The notes beneath the pieces were generated by a model. The model worked only from the letters and a program-made list of their open reading frames with translations. It was not told where the DNA came from and searched no databases. Of a stretch of DNA of 64,000 bases, positions 18,932 through 27,679 are shown piece by piece. Both the position numbers and the translations under genes were made by a program. The first letter of the stretch is position 1. Each line of letters starts with the position of its first letter. The DNA comes from JANQNX01 sp040217095. Its GTDB lineage: Bacteria > Pseudomonadota > Gammaproteobacteria > Eutrophobiales > Eutrophobiaceae. The DNA is taken from assembly GCA_965229565.1 (NCBI GenBank), contig OZ245888.1, positions 992,001-1,056,000 on the forward strand. The letters are read 5' to 3'.

Positions 18932-19363
18932 ATGGCAAACACGATACATGTCGACATAGTCAGTGCTGAACACGAGATATACACCGGCGAGGCCGAGATG
19001 GTGTTCGCACCGGCCGAGCTGGGTGAAGTCGGTATCTCACCTGGACACGCGCCACTGGTAACCAAGATGGGGCCCGGTGAAGTCAGGGTGAAAGATACCG
19101 AGGGCAATGAGACGGCCTTTTATGTTTCCGGCGGTATGCTGGAAATACAACCCAAGGTTGTGACCGTCTTGTCCGACACTGCTCAGCGCGCCGAAGATCT
19201 GGATGAGGCCGCGATTCTGAAGGCCAAGGAAGAAGCAGAGAATGCCTTCCACGATAAATCAGATGCCATCGACTATGCCAAGGCCAGGGCACAGCTGGCC
19301 GAGACTGCTGCCCAGCTACAAACGCTGCAGCGTATGCGCAAGCGCAGCGGACGTTCTTCCTGA
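18932..19363 (+). CDS. atpC: ATP synthase F1 subunit epsilon
   Basis: Epsilon is the small F1 subunit that couples rotor and c-ring and can inhibit ATP hydrolysis. The 143 residues show the N-terminal beta-sandwich (VDIVSAEHEIYTGEAEMV, GISPGHAPLVT) and a C-terminal helical hairpin ending in a basic stretch. It closes the operon and a strong terminator follows its stop. Confidence 0.97.
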   Translation: MANTIHVDIVSAEHEIYTGEAEMVFAPAELGEVGISPGHAPLVTKMGPGEVRVKDTEGNETAFYVSGGMLEIQPKVVTVLSDTAQRAEDLDEAAILKAKEEAENAFHDKSDAIDYAKARAQLAETAAQLQTLQRMRKRSGRSS

Positions 19364-19374
19364 TAGAAAATCAC

Positions 19375-19401
19375 AATCCCGCCACTCGGCGGGATTTTTT
19401 T
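19375..19401 (+). terminator. Intrinsic terminator of the ATP synthase operon
   Basis: AATCCCGCC, a four-base loop and GGCGGGATT followed by a run of T form a textbook Rho-independent terminator twelve bases after atpC. Confidence 0.92.
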
Positions 19402-19454
19402 ATCCGTTACTACCCGGACTTATGCAACTTGCTGTTATCGTTTAACATACGCAA

Positions 19455-20819
19455 ATGAGTGTAAGTATTGTCATCCTCGCGGCAGGTCAGGGTACACGTA
19501 TGTACTCTGACAAGCCCAAGGTCCTGCACCAGTTGGCGGGCAAGTCGTTGCTTGAACATGTTTATCACACGGCTATGGATATTCCACACCGCGAGATACA
19601 TATCGTCTATGGTCACGGTGGCGAACAAGTGCCGGATGAGATGCAGCATTTGCAGGCCAACTGGGTTGAGCAAAAAGAGCAGTTAGGTACAGCGCACGCC
19701 GTTGAACAGGCCCTGCCGGCTATACCCGATGTTGATGAGGTATTGATCCTGTACGGGGATGTGCCGCTTATAACCGCCCAATCACTACAGGCGTTGATCG
19801 CGGCTGCAAGCGAGAGCGGGTTTGCCTTAATGACCGCCTACCTTGAAGACCCGCGGGGCTACGGCCGAATTATCCGTGACGACATCGATAACGTGCTTGC
19901 CATTGTTGAAGACAAGGATGCCGATGATGAGCAGCGCCGTATCTGTGAGATTAATACCGGCCTAATGGTAGTTAAGTCAGACCTGTTGAAACGCTGGATA
20001 GCTGGTATCGAGAATAATAATAAACAAAAGGAATACTACCTGACGGACATTGTTGCCCTGGCAATCAAGGATGGTGTTAACGTCAATTCCATTCTGGCCG
20101 AGGCCTCGATAGAAATACAGGGTATTAATAACCGCGTACAATTATCTGAGGCAGAACGATATTACCAGCTGGTTCAGGCGCATCACCTGATGCAACATGG
20201 TGTTGGTCTGATGGATCCATCCCGGTTCGACCTGCGAGGTGATCTCGAGGTGGGCAGGGACATCGTATTTGATATCAATGTGATCTTCGAGGGCAGGGTC
20301 AAACTGGGTAATAACATCAGTATTGGTGCCAACTGCTATATCAAGGATTGTATTATTGGTGACGACACCGTCATCCTGCCAAACACCATGATTGACAATG
20401 CCGTGATCGGCAAGTCTTGTCGTGTTGGGCCATTTGCGCGCATCCGCCCTGATTCCACGTTAAGTGACGAGGTACATATCGGCAACTTTGTCGAGATTAA
20501 AAAAACCGAGGTCGGCTCAGGTAGCAAGATCAACCATCTCAGTTATGTAGGCGACAGTCATGTAGGGCAGCATACGAATATTGGTGCCGGTGTAATTACC
20601 TGTAATTACGATGGCGCCAACAAGCACCAGACAATCATAGGTGACAACGTGTTCGTAGGTTCAGATGCGCAGCTTATTGCACCGGTTACGATCAGTTCCG
20701 GCGCTACCATCGCGGCCGGTACGACGGTTTCAAAAAACGTGGCCGAGAATGCTCTCGCTATAACCCGGCCCGAACAACGTGAAATAAAAAAATGGAAGCG
20801 ACCCACAAAAAAATCATGA
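19455..20819 (+). CDS. glmU: Bifunctional UDP-N-acetylglucosamine pyrophosphorylase / glucosamine-1-phosphate acetyltransferase
   Basis: GlmU makes UDP-GlcNAc for peptidoglycan and lipopolysaccharide. The 454-residue protein has the uridyltransferase signature LAAGQGTRMYSDKPKVLHQLAG at residues 7-28 and a C-terminal left-handed beta-helix of hexapeptide repeats (for example HIGNFVEIKKTEVG, NIGAGVITCNYDG). In many gammaproteobacteria glmS follows; here a nitrilase-family gene starts ten bases after the stop. Confidence 0.98.
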   Translation: MSVSIVILAAGQGTRMYSDKPKVLHQLAGKSLLEHVYHTAMDIPHREIHIVYGHGGEQVPDEMQHLQANWVEQKEQLGTAHAVEQALPAIPDVDEVLILYGDVPLITAQSLQALIAAASESGFALMTAYLEDPRGYGRIIRDDIDNVLAIVEDKDADDEQRRICEINTGLMVVKSDLLKRWIAGIENNNKQKEYYLTDIVALAIKDGVNVNSILAEASIEIQGINNRVQLSEAERYYQLVQAHHLMQHGVGLMDPSRFDLRGDLEVGRDIVFDINVIFEGRVKLGNNISIGANCYIKDCIIGDDTVILPNTMIDNAVIGKSCRVGPFARIRPDSTLSDEVHIGNFVEIKKTEVGSGSKINHLSYVGDSHVGQHTNIGAGVITCNYDGANKHQTIIGDNVFVGSDAQLIAPVTISSGATIAAGTTVSKNVAENALAITRPEQREIKKWKRPTKKS

Positions 20820-20829
20820 TGTTCGTATT

Positions 20830-21621
20830 ATGTTGAAGACAGGCTTCTACCAGTTTCGTCCATTGTTCGGTAAGCCGGATATCAACTGCCGGAAGATGGT
20901 GCATGCGCTGGAACAAATGGATGCCGACCTGGTTGTTTTGCCGGAGCTGGCACTGTCCGGTTATTACTTTGCCAACAAGGAAGAGGCGTTAAAGTACTCC
21001 GAGGACCCGCAGCAGAGTAAGAGACTGGATGCACTTGCAACTGTCGCTGCAAAAAAAGACATGTACCTGGTGGTTGGTTTTGCCGAGCGCGTTGATGACA
21101 AGTGCTATAACAGTTCTGCGTTGATTGGCCCAAACGGTATCGAGCATATCTATAGAAAAATACATCTATTCAACGAGGAGAAGTTCTGCTTTGATCCGGG
21201 TGATATCCCTTTTCAAGTGAATACGGTCAAGGGAGCCAGGATCGGCATGATAGTTTGCTTCGACTGGGCATTCCCCGAATCAATCAGGACACTGGCATTG
21301 CAGGGTGCGCAGGTTATCTGTCAGCCGGCCAACCTGGTATTAACCTATTGTCAGCAGACGATGCTGGCACGTTCAATTGAAAACCGGGTGTTTATCATTA
21401 CCTGTAATCGCTATGGCGAGGACAAGCGTCCACAGGGCAGCCTTAAATTCACCGGCAGAAGCCAGGTTGTCGCGCCCGGGGGGGAATTACTTCACCGTGC
21501 GCAATCACAGCGCGATGCCAGTTTTGTCGTCGAGATCGATCCAGCGCTGGCCGACAACAAGATGATCACAAAACATAATCATCTACTGGATGAACGCCGC
21601 CCGGAATTTTACGATTGTTGA
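20830..21621 (+). CDS. Nitrilase-superfamily carbon-nitrogen hydrolase
   Basis: The 263-residue protein has the Glu-Lys-Cys catalytic triad of the nitrilase superfamily: Glu39 in VLPELALSGYYF, Lys in YRKIHLFNEEKF near residue 112 and Cys in MIVCFDWAFPE near residue 145. It is probably an amidase or omega-amidase acting on a small cytosolic amide; the substrate cannot be read from sequence. It starts ten bases after glmU, so the two are probably co-transcribed, which is an unusual partner for glmU. Confidence 0.87.
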   Translation: MLKTGFYQFRPLFGKPDINCRKMVHALEQMDADLVVLPELALSGYYFANKEEALKYSEDPQQSKRLDALATVAAKKDMYLVVGFAERVDDKCYNSSALIGPNGIEHIYRKIHLFNEEKFCFDPGDIPFQVNTVKGARIGMIVCFDWAFPESIRTLALQGAQVICQPANLVLTYCQQTMLARSIENRVFIITCNRYGEDKRPQGSLKFTGRSQVVAPGGELLHRAQSQRDASFVVEIDPALADNKMITKHNHLLDERRPEFYDC

Positions 21622-21659
21622 TAGTTATTGTTGATTAAGAGTAAACACAGGAGAGTATC

Positions 21660-22139
21660 GTGAGTTTTGCCACTGCCGACCTATATGATAAATACGAAGA
21701 ACAATTGCAAATTGCCACCCCCATGTTCAATGACTATGGCGGTAACAAGACATTTTCAGGCCCTGCAGACACGGTAAAGGTGTTCGAGGACAATTCCCTT
21801 GTACGTGGTGCATTGGAAGAACCCGGTGAAGGCAAGGTGCTGATTGTTGAGGGCGGGGGATCGCTACGCTGCGCCTTGCTCGGTGACATGCTGGCGGAGC
21901 TTGGCAAGAAAAATGGCTGGGCTGGCGTCATTGTCTATGGTTGCATCCGGGACTCTGCTGTTATTGCAGAAATGGAGATCGGTGTGAAGGCGTTGAATAC
22001 CAATCCCAGGAAAAGTGTGAAGCGCGGGCAGGGTGAACGAAATGTCCCGGTGAGCTTTGCCGATGTGACTATCGAGCCCGGTAACTACATCTATGCAGAC
22101 GAGGACGGTTTTGTGATCAGCAAGGAAAAACTGGATTGA
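21660..22139 (+). CDS. rraA: RraA-family protein (regulator of ribonuclease E activity A)
   Basis: RraA binds RNase E and lowers its activity; homologues can also act as 4-hydroxy-4-methyl-2-oxoglutarate aldolases. The 159-residue protein begins at GTG after AGGAGAG. Family patterns are FSGPADTVKVFEDNSLVR, the ring-forming segment VEGGGSLRCALLGDMLAELG and GVIVYGCIRDSAVIAE. Length matches E. coli RraA. The next gene starts three bases after its stop. Confidence 0.92.
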   Translation: MSFATADLYDKYEEQLQIATPMFNDYGGNKTFSGPADTVKVFEDNSLVRGALEEPGEGKVLIVEGGGSLRCALLGDMLAELGKKNGWAGVIVYGCIRDSAVIAEMEIGVKALNTNPRKSVKRGQGERNVPVSFADVTIEPGNYIYADEDGFVISKEKLD

Positions 22140-22141
22140 TT

Positions 22142-22819
22142 ATGAAATATTTTATTTGCTTCTTACTATTATTCAGCACCGGTGCAGTGTTTGCACATGA
22201 AGATGAAACGCTGTTTAATCGCGTCAATCTGCAGGCACAGGCGAGCATGGAAATACCTAACGACGAGATCCAGGTTATTCTCGCCGTCGAGAGTGAGGAC
22301 AGGGATGCAGCAAAGCTGGCCGATAAAATAAACAAGACAATGGAATGGGCCCTGGCCCGTATCAAGCAAGGTGATGATATTGCTGTTAGAACATTGTCCT
22401 ACAATACCTATCCGGTCTATGACAAGAAAACAATCATTGCCTGGCGTGCCAATCAGCAGCTTGAATTAAAAGGTACTGCCATTGCAGATATCACTCGGCT
22501 TGCGGGTGATCTGCAGGAAAAACTACAGGTCAAATCAATGCAGTTCAGTGCATCTGACAAGACCCGTGCTGACTTTGAGAATAAACTGATCGACGAGGCA
22601 ATGCAGGCCTTCAAGCAACGGGTTGAGTTGCTCAAAAAACACATGGATGGAGATAACGTGCGCGTTATTACACTGGATGTAAACACGGGTCATGGTTCGC
22701 CAAGGCCGGTTTATGCCGAGGCGCGGATGATGTCGATGAAGGCAGATTCGGCGCCAGCCGTTGAGGCGGGCACCTCCAGTCTGACAGTGACAGTGAATGG
22801 CTCAGTGCAATTTTTCTAG
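22142..22819 (+). CDS. SIMPL-domain (DUF541) periplasmic protein
   Basis: The protein has a signal peptide (MKYFICFLLLFSTGAVFA) and one SIMPL/DUF541 domain covering most of its roughly 225 residues. The typical pattern of this family is seen at VRTLSYNTYPVYD and in the paired beta-strands near the C-terminus (SSLTVTVNGSVQFF). SIMPL proteins are periplasmic or secreted and of poorly defined role, sometimes linked to oxidative stress. I placed the start at the ATG at 22142, two bases after the rraA stop; an in-frame TTG six bases earlier overlaps rraA. Confidence 0.85.
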   Translation: MKYFICFLLLFSTGAVFAHEDETLFNRVNLQAQASMEIPNDEIQVILAVESEDRDAAKLADKINKTMEWALARIKQGDDIAVRTLSYNTYPVYDKKTIIAWRANQQLELKGTAIADITRLAGDLQEKLQVKSMQFSASDKTRADFENKLIDEAMQAFKQRVELLKKHMDGDNVRVITLDVNTGHGSPRPVYAEARMMSMKADSAPAVEAGTSSLTVTVNGSVQFF

Positions 22820-22873
22820 GTGTATTTAACCAGTTAGCAAAACCCGGGGCAGACAAGGGTGCAATGACAAAGC

Positions 22874-23566
22874 ATGGATAAGAGAGAACAGCGCAGGCAA
22901 CGCAATATCTATATCCTGCTGGGGCTGGGTATCATACTTGCCCTGACACTCCTTGTTGTTGATCGTGATGGCCTGTCCTGGTTCGGCAAGGTCTCGTGGT
23001 CTGAATTAAGTTTGCTGCAATGGCTGTCACTTGTCGTACTGCTGATCGTTACGTTGCTGACACAGTATTTTCTTCTGCTGTTATTACATTTCAGCCGGTT
23101 TAAATACCTGGTTCTGGCTGTCATCCCCGTTATCTGGTTATTTAATAATGGGATCATCGCGATGAGCCGCTTCCTGGACTGGACTACGGATATCGGGGCG
23201 ACGATTGGTTGGTTGTCATTCGCAGATTTAATCAGCTGGTTGGCAGCGGCAGTTTATTTTCCTGTATTACTGGGGACAGGTGCGATGGCAGCCATTCTCG
23301 ATGCTAATGCATCCATGCTTAGCGAGGCCTGTTATTACGCGAGAATGGCACTGGATGTTGCCGGCGTCAGCCCATGGCAGGTCATCGATTTTGGAATGAA
23401 TATACTGGGTATTACCTGGGACCTGATTGCGAATTCCTTTTCCCAGGAAGTAATCAAGTACACCAGCGATACTGATTCGTTGTTTGCATTCAGCCTGGAG
23501 GGATTAATGAGTATGCCTGGCTGGATATCGAGTATTGGTTACAACCTGGCTTGCCTTTGCCAGTAA
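22874..23566 (+). CDS. Integral membrane protein of unknown function
   Basis: A 230-residue protein I do not recognise. A short basic start (MDKREQRRQRN) precedes a membrane helix at about residues 11-28; two more hydrophobic stretches follow at about 45-72 and 76-100, and a fourth, more amphipathic, at about 118-140. The C-terminal third is soluble with a few aromatic residues. It follows the SIMPL gene by about 55 bases and may share its transcript. Confidence 0.75.
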   Translation: MDKREQRRQRNIYILLGLGIILALTLLVVDRDGLSWFGKVSWSELSLLQWLSLVVLLIVTLLTQYFLLLLLHFSRFKYLVLAVIPVIWLFNNGIIAMSRFLDWTTDIGATIGWLSFADLISWLAAAVYFPVLLGTGAMAAILDANASMLSEACYYARMALDVAGVSPWQVIDFGMNILGITWDLIANSFSQEVIKYTSDTDSLFAFSLEGLMSMPGWISSIGYNLACLCQ

Positions 23567-23587
23567 CCCACGGGTTTGCCTTGTTTT

Positions 23588-23764
23588 CTAGAACAGGCAG
23601 TGCTTGGTGTAGTCAGCCAGCTCGTTGGCGGTCCATTCGCCCTTGGGTTTTTCCTTGAGTTGGGCACACCATTTCTCACTGCCAATCTCGGGTGCGCAGC
23701 CGCTTGTTAGAACCAGGGCGATACAAAAAAAGGGGATCAGGATTAGTTTGTAACAATGACGCAT
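23588..23764 (-). CDS. DUF3012-family small lipoprotein
   Basis: A 58-residue gene. The minus-strand product has a signal peptide with lipobox LTSGC (Cys23), followed by a short mature part with the DUF3012 pattern PEIGSEKWCAQLKEKPKGEW and ending YTKHCLF. Two cysteines (33 and 56) could form a disulfide. DUF3012 proteins are small lipoproteins of unknown function. It lies 14 bases upstream of the hemL stop, reading in the same direction, so it is the gene downstream of hemL on the minus strand. Confidence 0.82.
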   Translation of the reverse strand: MRHCYKLILIPFFCIALVLTSGCAPEIGSEKWCAQLKEKPKGEWTANELADYTKHCLF

Positions 23765-23778
23765 GGCTTCCTCTTGTT

Positions 23779-25059
23779 TTAATTCAGGCTGGCAAAAACC
23801 TTCTCAGCAGCTTTGATCGTATTATTAATATCTTCCTCGCTATGCGCCAGGGAAACAAACCCGGCCTCGAATGCCGAGGGTGCAAGGTAAATTCCCTCTG
23901 CCAGCATGCCGTGGAAAAACTGTTTGAATTGTTCCTGGTTACAGGCCATGACATCGGCAAAAGTTTCTACCTTACTATTACCAGTAAAGAACAGGCCAAA
24001 CATGCCGCCCATGTAATTACTGGATAAAGGTATACCTGCCTTCTTCGCCACTTTCTTCATCCCCTCGGTCAGGGCGACAGTTTTTTTCTCCAGTTCATCG
24101 AATACCCCTGGTTCGCTGAGTAATTCCAGCGTAGTCAACCCGGCCGCCATGGCGACCGGGTTGCCGGATAGCGTGCCTGCCTGGTAAACCGGCCCGTCCG
24201 GCGCCAGGTAATCCATGATCTCTGCTGGCCCGCCAAAGGCGCCCACCGGCATACCACCGCCGATGACCTTGCCGAGCGCGGTAATGTCCGGCTGGATACC
24301 GTAGACAGACTGGGCACCGCCCAGTGCCACGCGAAACCCGCTCATAACTTCATCGAATAGCAACACGGCGCCATACTGGTCACAGACTTCACGCATTGTT
24401 TGCAGGAATACCGGCGTGGCCGGAACGCAGTTCATATTCCCGGCAACCGGTTCCACGGCGACAGCCGCAATCTGATCGCCCATCTCGGCGAATACCTGTC
24501 GCAGTTGTTCCGGGTTATTGTAGTCCAGTGTCAGTGTGTGCTGGGCCAGGTCAGCGGGCACACCGGGTGAGGTGGGTACGCCAAGTGTTAATGCGCCGGA
24601 ACCGGCCTTCACCAGTAGCGAATCTGCATGACCATGGTAGCAACCCTCGAACTTGATAATCTTGTCCCTGCCGGTGTAACCGCGAGCAAGGCGAATGGCA
24701 CTCATGGCAGCCTCGGTACCTGAACTCACCATGCGCACTTTTTCAATCGACGGGATGAGCTCGCAAATCTTGTTTGCCATGGTTGTTTCTATTTCAGTCG
24801 GTGCACCAAAGCTTAAGCCGTTTTCCGCCGCATCTTGCACGGCCTTGATAACTTTTGGATGGGCATGACCCAGTATCATGGGGCCCCAGGAACCGACGTA
24901 ATCAATGTAAGACTTTTCATCTGCATCAAATACGTGCGCACCTTTTGCGCGCTTGAAGAAAACGGGTGTGCCCGAAACCGATTTGAAGGCACGTACCGGG
25001 GAATTCACCCCTCCTGGAATATGCTGCCTGGCAGCGTTGAACAGCTCTTCGTTGGACAT
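23779..25059 (-). CDS. hemL: Glutamate-1-semialdehyde 2,1-aminomutase
   Basis: HemL converts glutamate-1-semialdehyde to 5-aminolevulinate, the first tetrapyrrole precursor of the C5 pathway. The 426-residue class-III aminotransferase has the PLP lysine at Lys264 in ALGKVIGGGMPVGAFGG, the pattern GTEAAMSAIRLARG and DEVMSGFRVALGG. Its product feeds the haem pathway that also uses HemJ (26713-27138). It ends the thiD-thiE-hemL minus-strand run, starting six bases after thiE. Confidence 0.98.
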   Translation of the reverse strand: MSNEELFNAARQHIPGGVNSPVRAFKSVSGTPVFFKRAKGAHVFDADEKSYIDYVGSWGPMILGHAHPKVIKAVQDAAENGLSFGAPTEIETTMANKICELIPSIEKVRMVSSGTEAAMSAIRLARGYTGRDKIIKFEGCYHGHADSLLVKAGSGALTLGVPTSPGVPADLAQHTLTLDYNNPEQLRQVFAEMGDQIAAVAVEPVAGNMNCVPATPVFLQTMREVCDQYGAVLLFDEVMSGFRVALGGAQSVYGIQPDITALGKVIGGGMPVGAFGGPAEIMDYLAPDGPVYQAGTLSGNPVAMAAGLTTLELLSEPGVFDELEKKTVALTEGMKKVAKKAGIPLSSNYMGGMFGLFFTGNSKVETFADVMACNQEQFKQFFHGMLAEGIYLAPSAFEAGFVSLAHSEEDINNTIKAAEKVFASLN

Positions 25060-25065
25060 GTGTAA

Positions 25066-25707
25066 TTATTGCTCTTGTTCGAAAAGGAGATTGAATTTTT
25101 TTATGGTCGCGTTGGTGTCGTTAGCACCGTAAAGTGCGCTTATTACGGCAAGCATAGCGGCGCCTTTATCCACCAGCACTTTACCATTTTCGGGCGTAAT
25201 TCCGCCAATGGCAACCAGTGGCAGCATGATTTCATGACTGGCCCTTTCCAGTATTTCCGGTTCCGCCTTGACCGTATTTTTTTTGCTGCTGGTGTCGTGA
25301 AAGGCACCAAACGCCACGTAGTCTGCACCTGCCGCCTGTGCTTCCTGTGCAAGATGCAGAGAGTTGTAACAGGAGCAACCTATGATGATCGGACCCAGAA
25401 ACTCTCGTGCGGTCTGTATATCGGTATCGTTTTGACCGAGGTGAATACCATCGGCCCCGGTATCACGGGCCAGTTCTATGTCATCGTTCACTATAAATGG
25501 CGTGTTGAATTGCTTGCAGAGACTTCTGAGCTCCCTGGCCCTGCTTATTTTTGCTTTAGCCGTTGCTGATTTGTCACGATATTGCAGCATGCTAATCCCC
25601 GCGCGTAGCAGCAGTTCTGTCCTGGCAAAGACTTCAGTGTCTTTCAGCGACGTAAAGTCTGTAATTGCATAGATACCACGCTGTAGAATTGCCATCTTGA
25701 TGGTCAC
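25066..25707 (-). CDS. thiE: Thiamine-phosphate synthase
   Basis: ThiE joins hydroxymethylpyrimidine pyrophosphate with thiazole phosphate. The 213-residue TIM barrel shows MLQYRDKSA, the metal and phosphate region FIVNDDIELA, DGIHLGQNDTD and the phosphate loop AIGGITPENG. The GTG at 25707 overlaps the thiD stop (GTGA), which would couple translation; an ATG at 25695 is the alternative start and fits family length equally well. Confidence 0.95.
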   Translation of the reverse strand: MTIKMAILQRGIYAITDFTSLKDTEVFARTELLLRAGISMLQYRDKSATAKAKISRARELRSLCKQFNTPFIVNDDIELARDTGADGIHLGQNDTDIQTAREFLGPIIIGCSCYNSLHLAQEAQAAGADYVAFGAFHDTSSKKNTVKAEPEILERASHEIMLPLVAIGGITPENGKVLVDKGAAMLAVISALYGANDTNATIKKFNLLFEQEQ

Positions 25708-26486
25708 CGCTTATAAAAACGATCTGGTAACCACTGTCCCTGTCCCTGCTGCTCGGCATGTTCCAGGGTATGCCAGGTATATGCTTGTGCGTGCTCAATT
25801 GCTGCTACCAGTTCTTTTTTCAATGCCAGCTGTGCAGTCAAGGCTGAGGCCAATGTGCACCCGGAACCATGATAATTGTGTGGCAGCCTCGGCCATTGGT
25901 ATTGATGTGTCTCGTGGTTATCCAGAAACAACTGGTTGATAACATCTTCACTTTGTTCATGTGTTCCGGTTATGAGAACCGATTGACAACCGGCAGCCAG
26001 CAGCGAACTGGCTGCCTGGTCGAGTTGCTCACAATTTGTCAGTTGCCTGGCCTCGTTACTGTTAGGTGTAATGACAGTCGTTAACGGAAATAATCTCGAC
26101 TGCATGGCGGCAATGACTTCCTGGCTGGCAAGATCTCTACCTGCTCCTGATTGCAGCACCGGGTCCAGAACCAGAGGGATATTCAACTCACCAAGTGTTT
26201 CTGACAGCAAGTGCACGATGTCTGCCGAGCCAAGCAGGCCCAGCTTGCAGGCGTGTACTGGAATATCATCCAGCAACACCTTCAATTGTTGTTCTACCTG
26301 TTCGGGATCCTGAACCCATACTTGCTTCACGCCACGTGTATCCTGACTGGTGAGTACGGTGATAATAGATAGTGCACGACAGCCTGCTGCTGTGATGGCT
26401 TCAATATCGGCATGGATACCGGCACCGCCCGAGGGGTCATGTCCTGCGATGATCAGAACATTTCTTTTGAGGTTGCTATTACTCAT
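25704..26486 (-). CDS. thiD: Hydroxymethylpyrimidine / phosphomethylpyrimidine kinase
   Basis: ThiD phosphorylates hydroxymethylpyrimidine twice in thiamine synthesis. The 260-residue ribokinase-fold protein has AGHDPSGGAGIHADIEA near residue 15 and the anion-hole segment HGSGCTLASALTAQLA near residue 210. It is divergent from rubA with only 57 bases between the start codons, too little for a TPP riboswitch. Confidence 0.96.
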   Translation of the reverse strand: MSNSNLKRNVLIIAGHDPSGGAGIHADIEAITAAGCRALSIITVLTSQDTRGVKQVWVQDPEQVEQQLKVLLDDIPVHACKLGLLGSADIVHLLSETLGELNIPLVLDPVLQSGAGRDLASQEVIAAMQSRLFPLTTVITPNSNEARQLTNCEQLDQAASSLLAAGCQSVLITGTHEQSEDVINQLFLDNHETHQYQWPRLPHNYHGSGCTLASALTAQLALKKELVAAIEHAQAYTWHTLEHAEQQGQGQWLPDRFYKR

Positions 26487-26543
26487 TGTGAAGGTATCCT
26501 ACTCAGCGATATTCATTACAACAATATTTTTCTTGAGGATGCT

Positions 26544-26708
26544 ATGAAACAGTACATGTGCGTGATATGCGGGTTTGTTTACGATGAAGCCAAGGGCTAT
26601 CCGGAAGACGATATCGCACCGGGCACCAGGTGGGAAGATGTGCCACCTAACTGGTCTTGTCCTGAGTGTGGCGCGCGCAAGGAAGATTTCGAAATGATCG
26701 AGATTTAA
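26544..26708 (+). CDS. rubA: Rubredoxin
   Basis: A 54-residue rubredoxin with four iron ligands Cys6, Cys9, Cys39 and Cys42 in CVICGFVYDEAKGYPEDD and NWSCPECGARKEDF. It is a one-electron carrier in the cytosol. The start ATG has TTGAGGA six bases upstream; a longer in-frame reading toward 26412 overlaps thiD and is not supported. rubA is divergent from thiD and convergent with hemJ, an arrangement shared by many gammaproteobacteria. The partner is not evident here. Confidence 0.97.
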   Translation: MKQYMCVICGFVYDEAKGYPEDDIAPGTRWEDVPPNWSCPECGARKEDFEMIEI

Positions 26709-26712
26709 TTTC

Positions 26713-27138
26713 CTAGAAAGGTCGTACGACGGCCAGTATTACGATTATTACCAGGAACAGCACAGGTATCTCGTTAAACCATCGAAACCACACGTGTCCC
26801 CGCTTGTTGCGGTCATGTTTGAAATCCTGCAGCAGGAACCAGCAGTAAACGTGATACAAGACCAGCAGCAAAATGAATAACAACTTTACATGTAGCCATA
26901 TCTGGCCGCTATAGGCAGACATGCCGTTCGACATCAGCAGGGCAAAGCCGAAGACAAGGGTAAACAATCCTCCCGGCGTAGTGATCCCGTAAAAAAGTTT
27001 TCTTTCCATGACCTTGAAGCGGTCAATACTCACCTGGTCATTTGCCATGGCGTGATATACGTACAAACGTGGCAGATAAAACAGACCTGCGAACCAGGTC
27101 ACCATGAATATAAGGTGCAGTGCCTTGTACCAGAGCAT
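26713..27138 (-). CDS. hemJ: Protoporphyrinogen IX oxidase HemJ
   Basis: HemJ (UPF0093) oxidises protoporphyrinogen IX in the inner membrane and replaces HemG or HemY. The 141-residue protein has four membrane helices and the family start LWYKALHLIFMVTWFAGLFY with a conserved His; HVKLLFILLLVLYHVYC is a second conserved region. Its stop lies five bases from the rubA stop on the other strand. Together with hemL it marks haem synthesis in this window. Confidence 0.92.
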   Translation of the reverse strand: MLWYKALHLIFMVTWFAGLFYLPRLYVYHAMANDQVSIDRFKVMERKLFYGITTPGGLFTLVFGFALLMSNGMSAYSGQIWLHVKLLFILLLVLYHVYCWFLLQDFKHDRNKRGHVWFRWFNEIPVLFLVIIVILAVVRPF

Positions 27139-27172
27139 CGATTAACTACCTGTTACCGGTTTGCAGGCAAGG

Positions 27173-27679
27173 TTATGCAAATTGCATTTGCCTGATTTGT
27201 TGTCGCAATGATTCAAAGTCAATCTTCCCTTTTAGTGTCTTTAGTATCTTACCATCTGGTCCCACCAGTATACTTGTCGGGGTCACAGAAATATCACCGA
27301 ATGCCCTGGCCGCATTGCCCTTGATATCCAGGATGACCGGATAGGGCAAGGACCGATCACGGGCGAGCTGCACCACACGGTTCGGTGGATCATATGCCAT
27401 CGCGATAGCAATAATCTCGAAACCATCCGCGTTGAGTTCGTGATAGAGATCGATCAGGTGGGGCATTTCCTGCATACAGGTAGAGCAGGAGGTTGCCCAG
27501 AACGTCACCAGGGTTGGTACGCCTTTCAGTCCGGCCAGGTTGATCGTTTGCCCATCGATGGCCTGCAGGCTTAGCTCGGGAACGTCTTTAACAGGCTGCA
27601 GCAGGTAAACTGACGTGACAAATGCCACAAGTAACAGGCAAAGCGTAGTTCCTGCTATCCATTTTCCCTTTTGTTTCAT
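27173..27679 (-). CDS. TlpA/ResA-like thiol-disulfide oxidoreductase
   Basis: A 168-residue thioredoxin-fold protein anchored by one N-terminal helix (about residues 7-27). The active site is CSTC in TFWATSCSTCMQEMPHL, and the cis-Pro region reads SVTPTSILVG. It probably reduces or oxidises disulfides of periplasmic proteins, for instance in cytochrome c maturation; the partner is not shown. Its ATG overlaps the stop of the DUF4126 gene by four bases, so the two are translationally coupled. Confidence 0.88.
   Translation of the reverse strand: MKQKGKWIAGTTLCLLLVAFVTSVYLLQPVKDVPELSLQAIDGQTINLAGLKGVPTLVTFWATSCSTCMQEMPHLIDLYHELNADGFEIIAIAMAYDPPNRVVQLARDRSLPYPVILDIKGNAARAFGDISVTPTSILVGPDGKILKTLKGKIDFESLRQQIRQMQFA

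Noticed and set aside
26487..26543. Possible TPP riboswitch before thiD
   Set aside because: Only 57 bases separate thiD from the divergent rubA start, too short for a TPP aptamer, and no THI-box sequence is visible.
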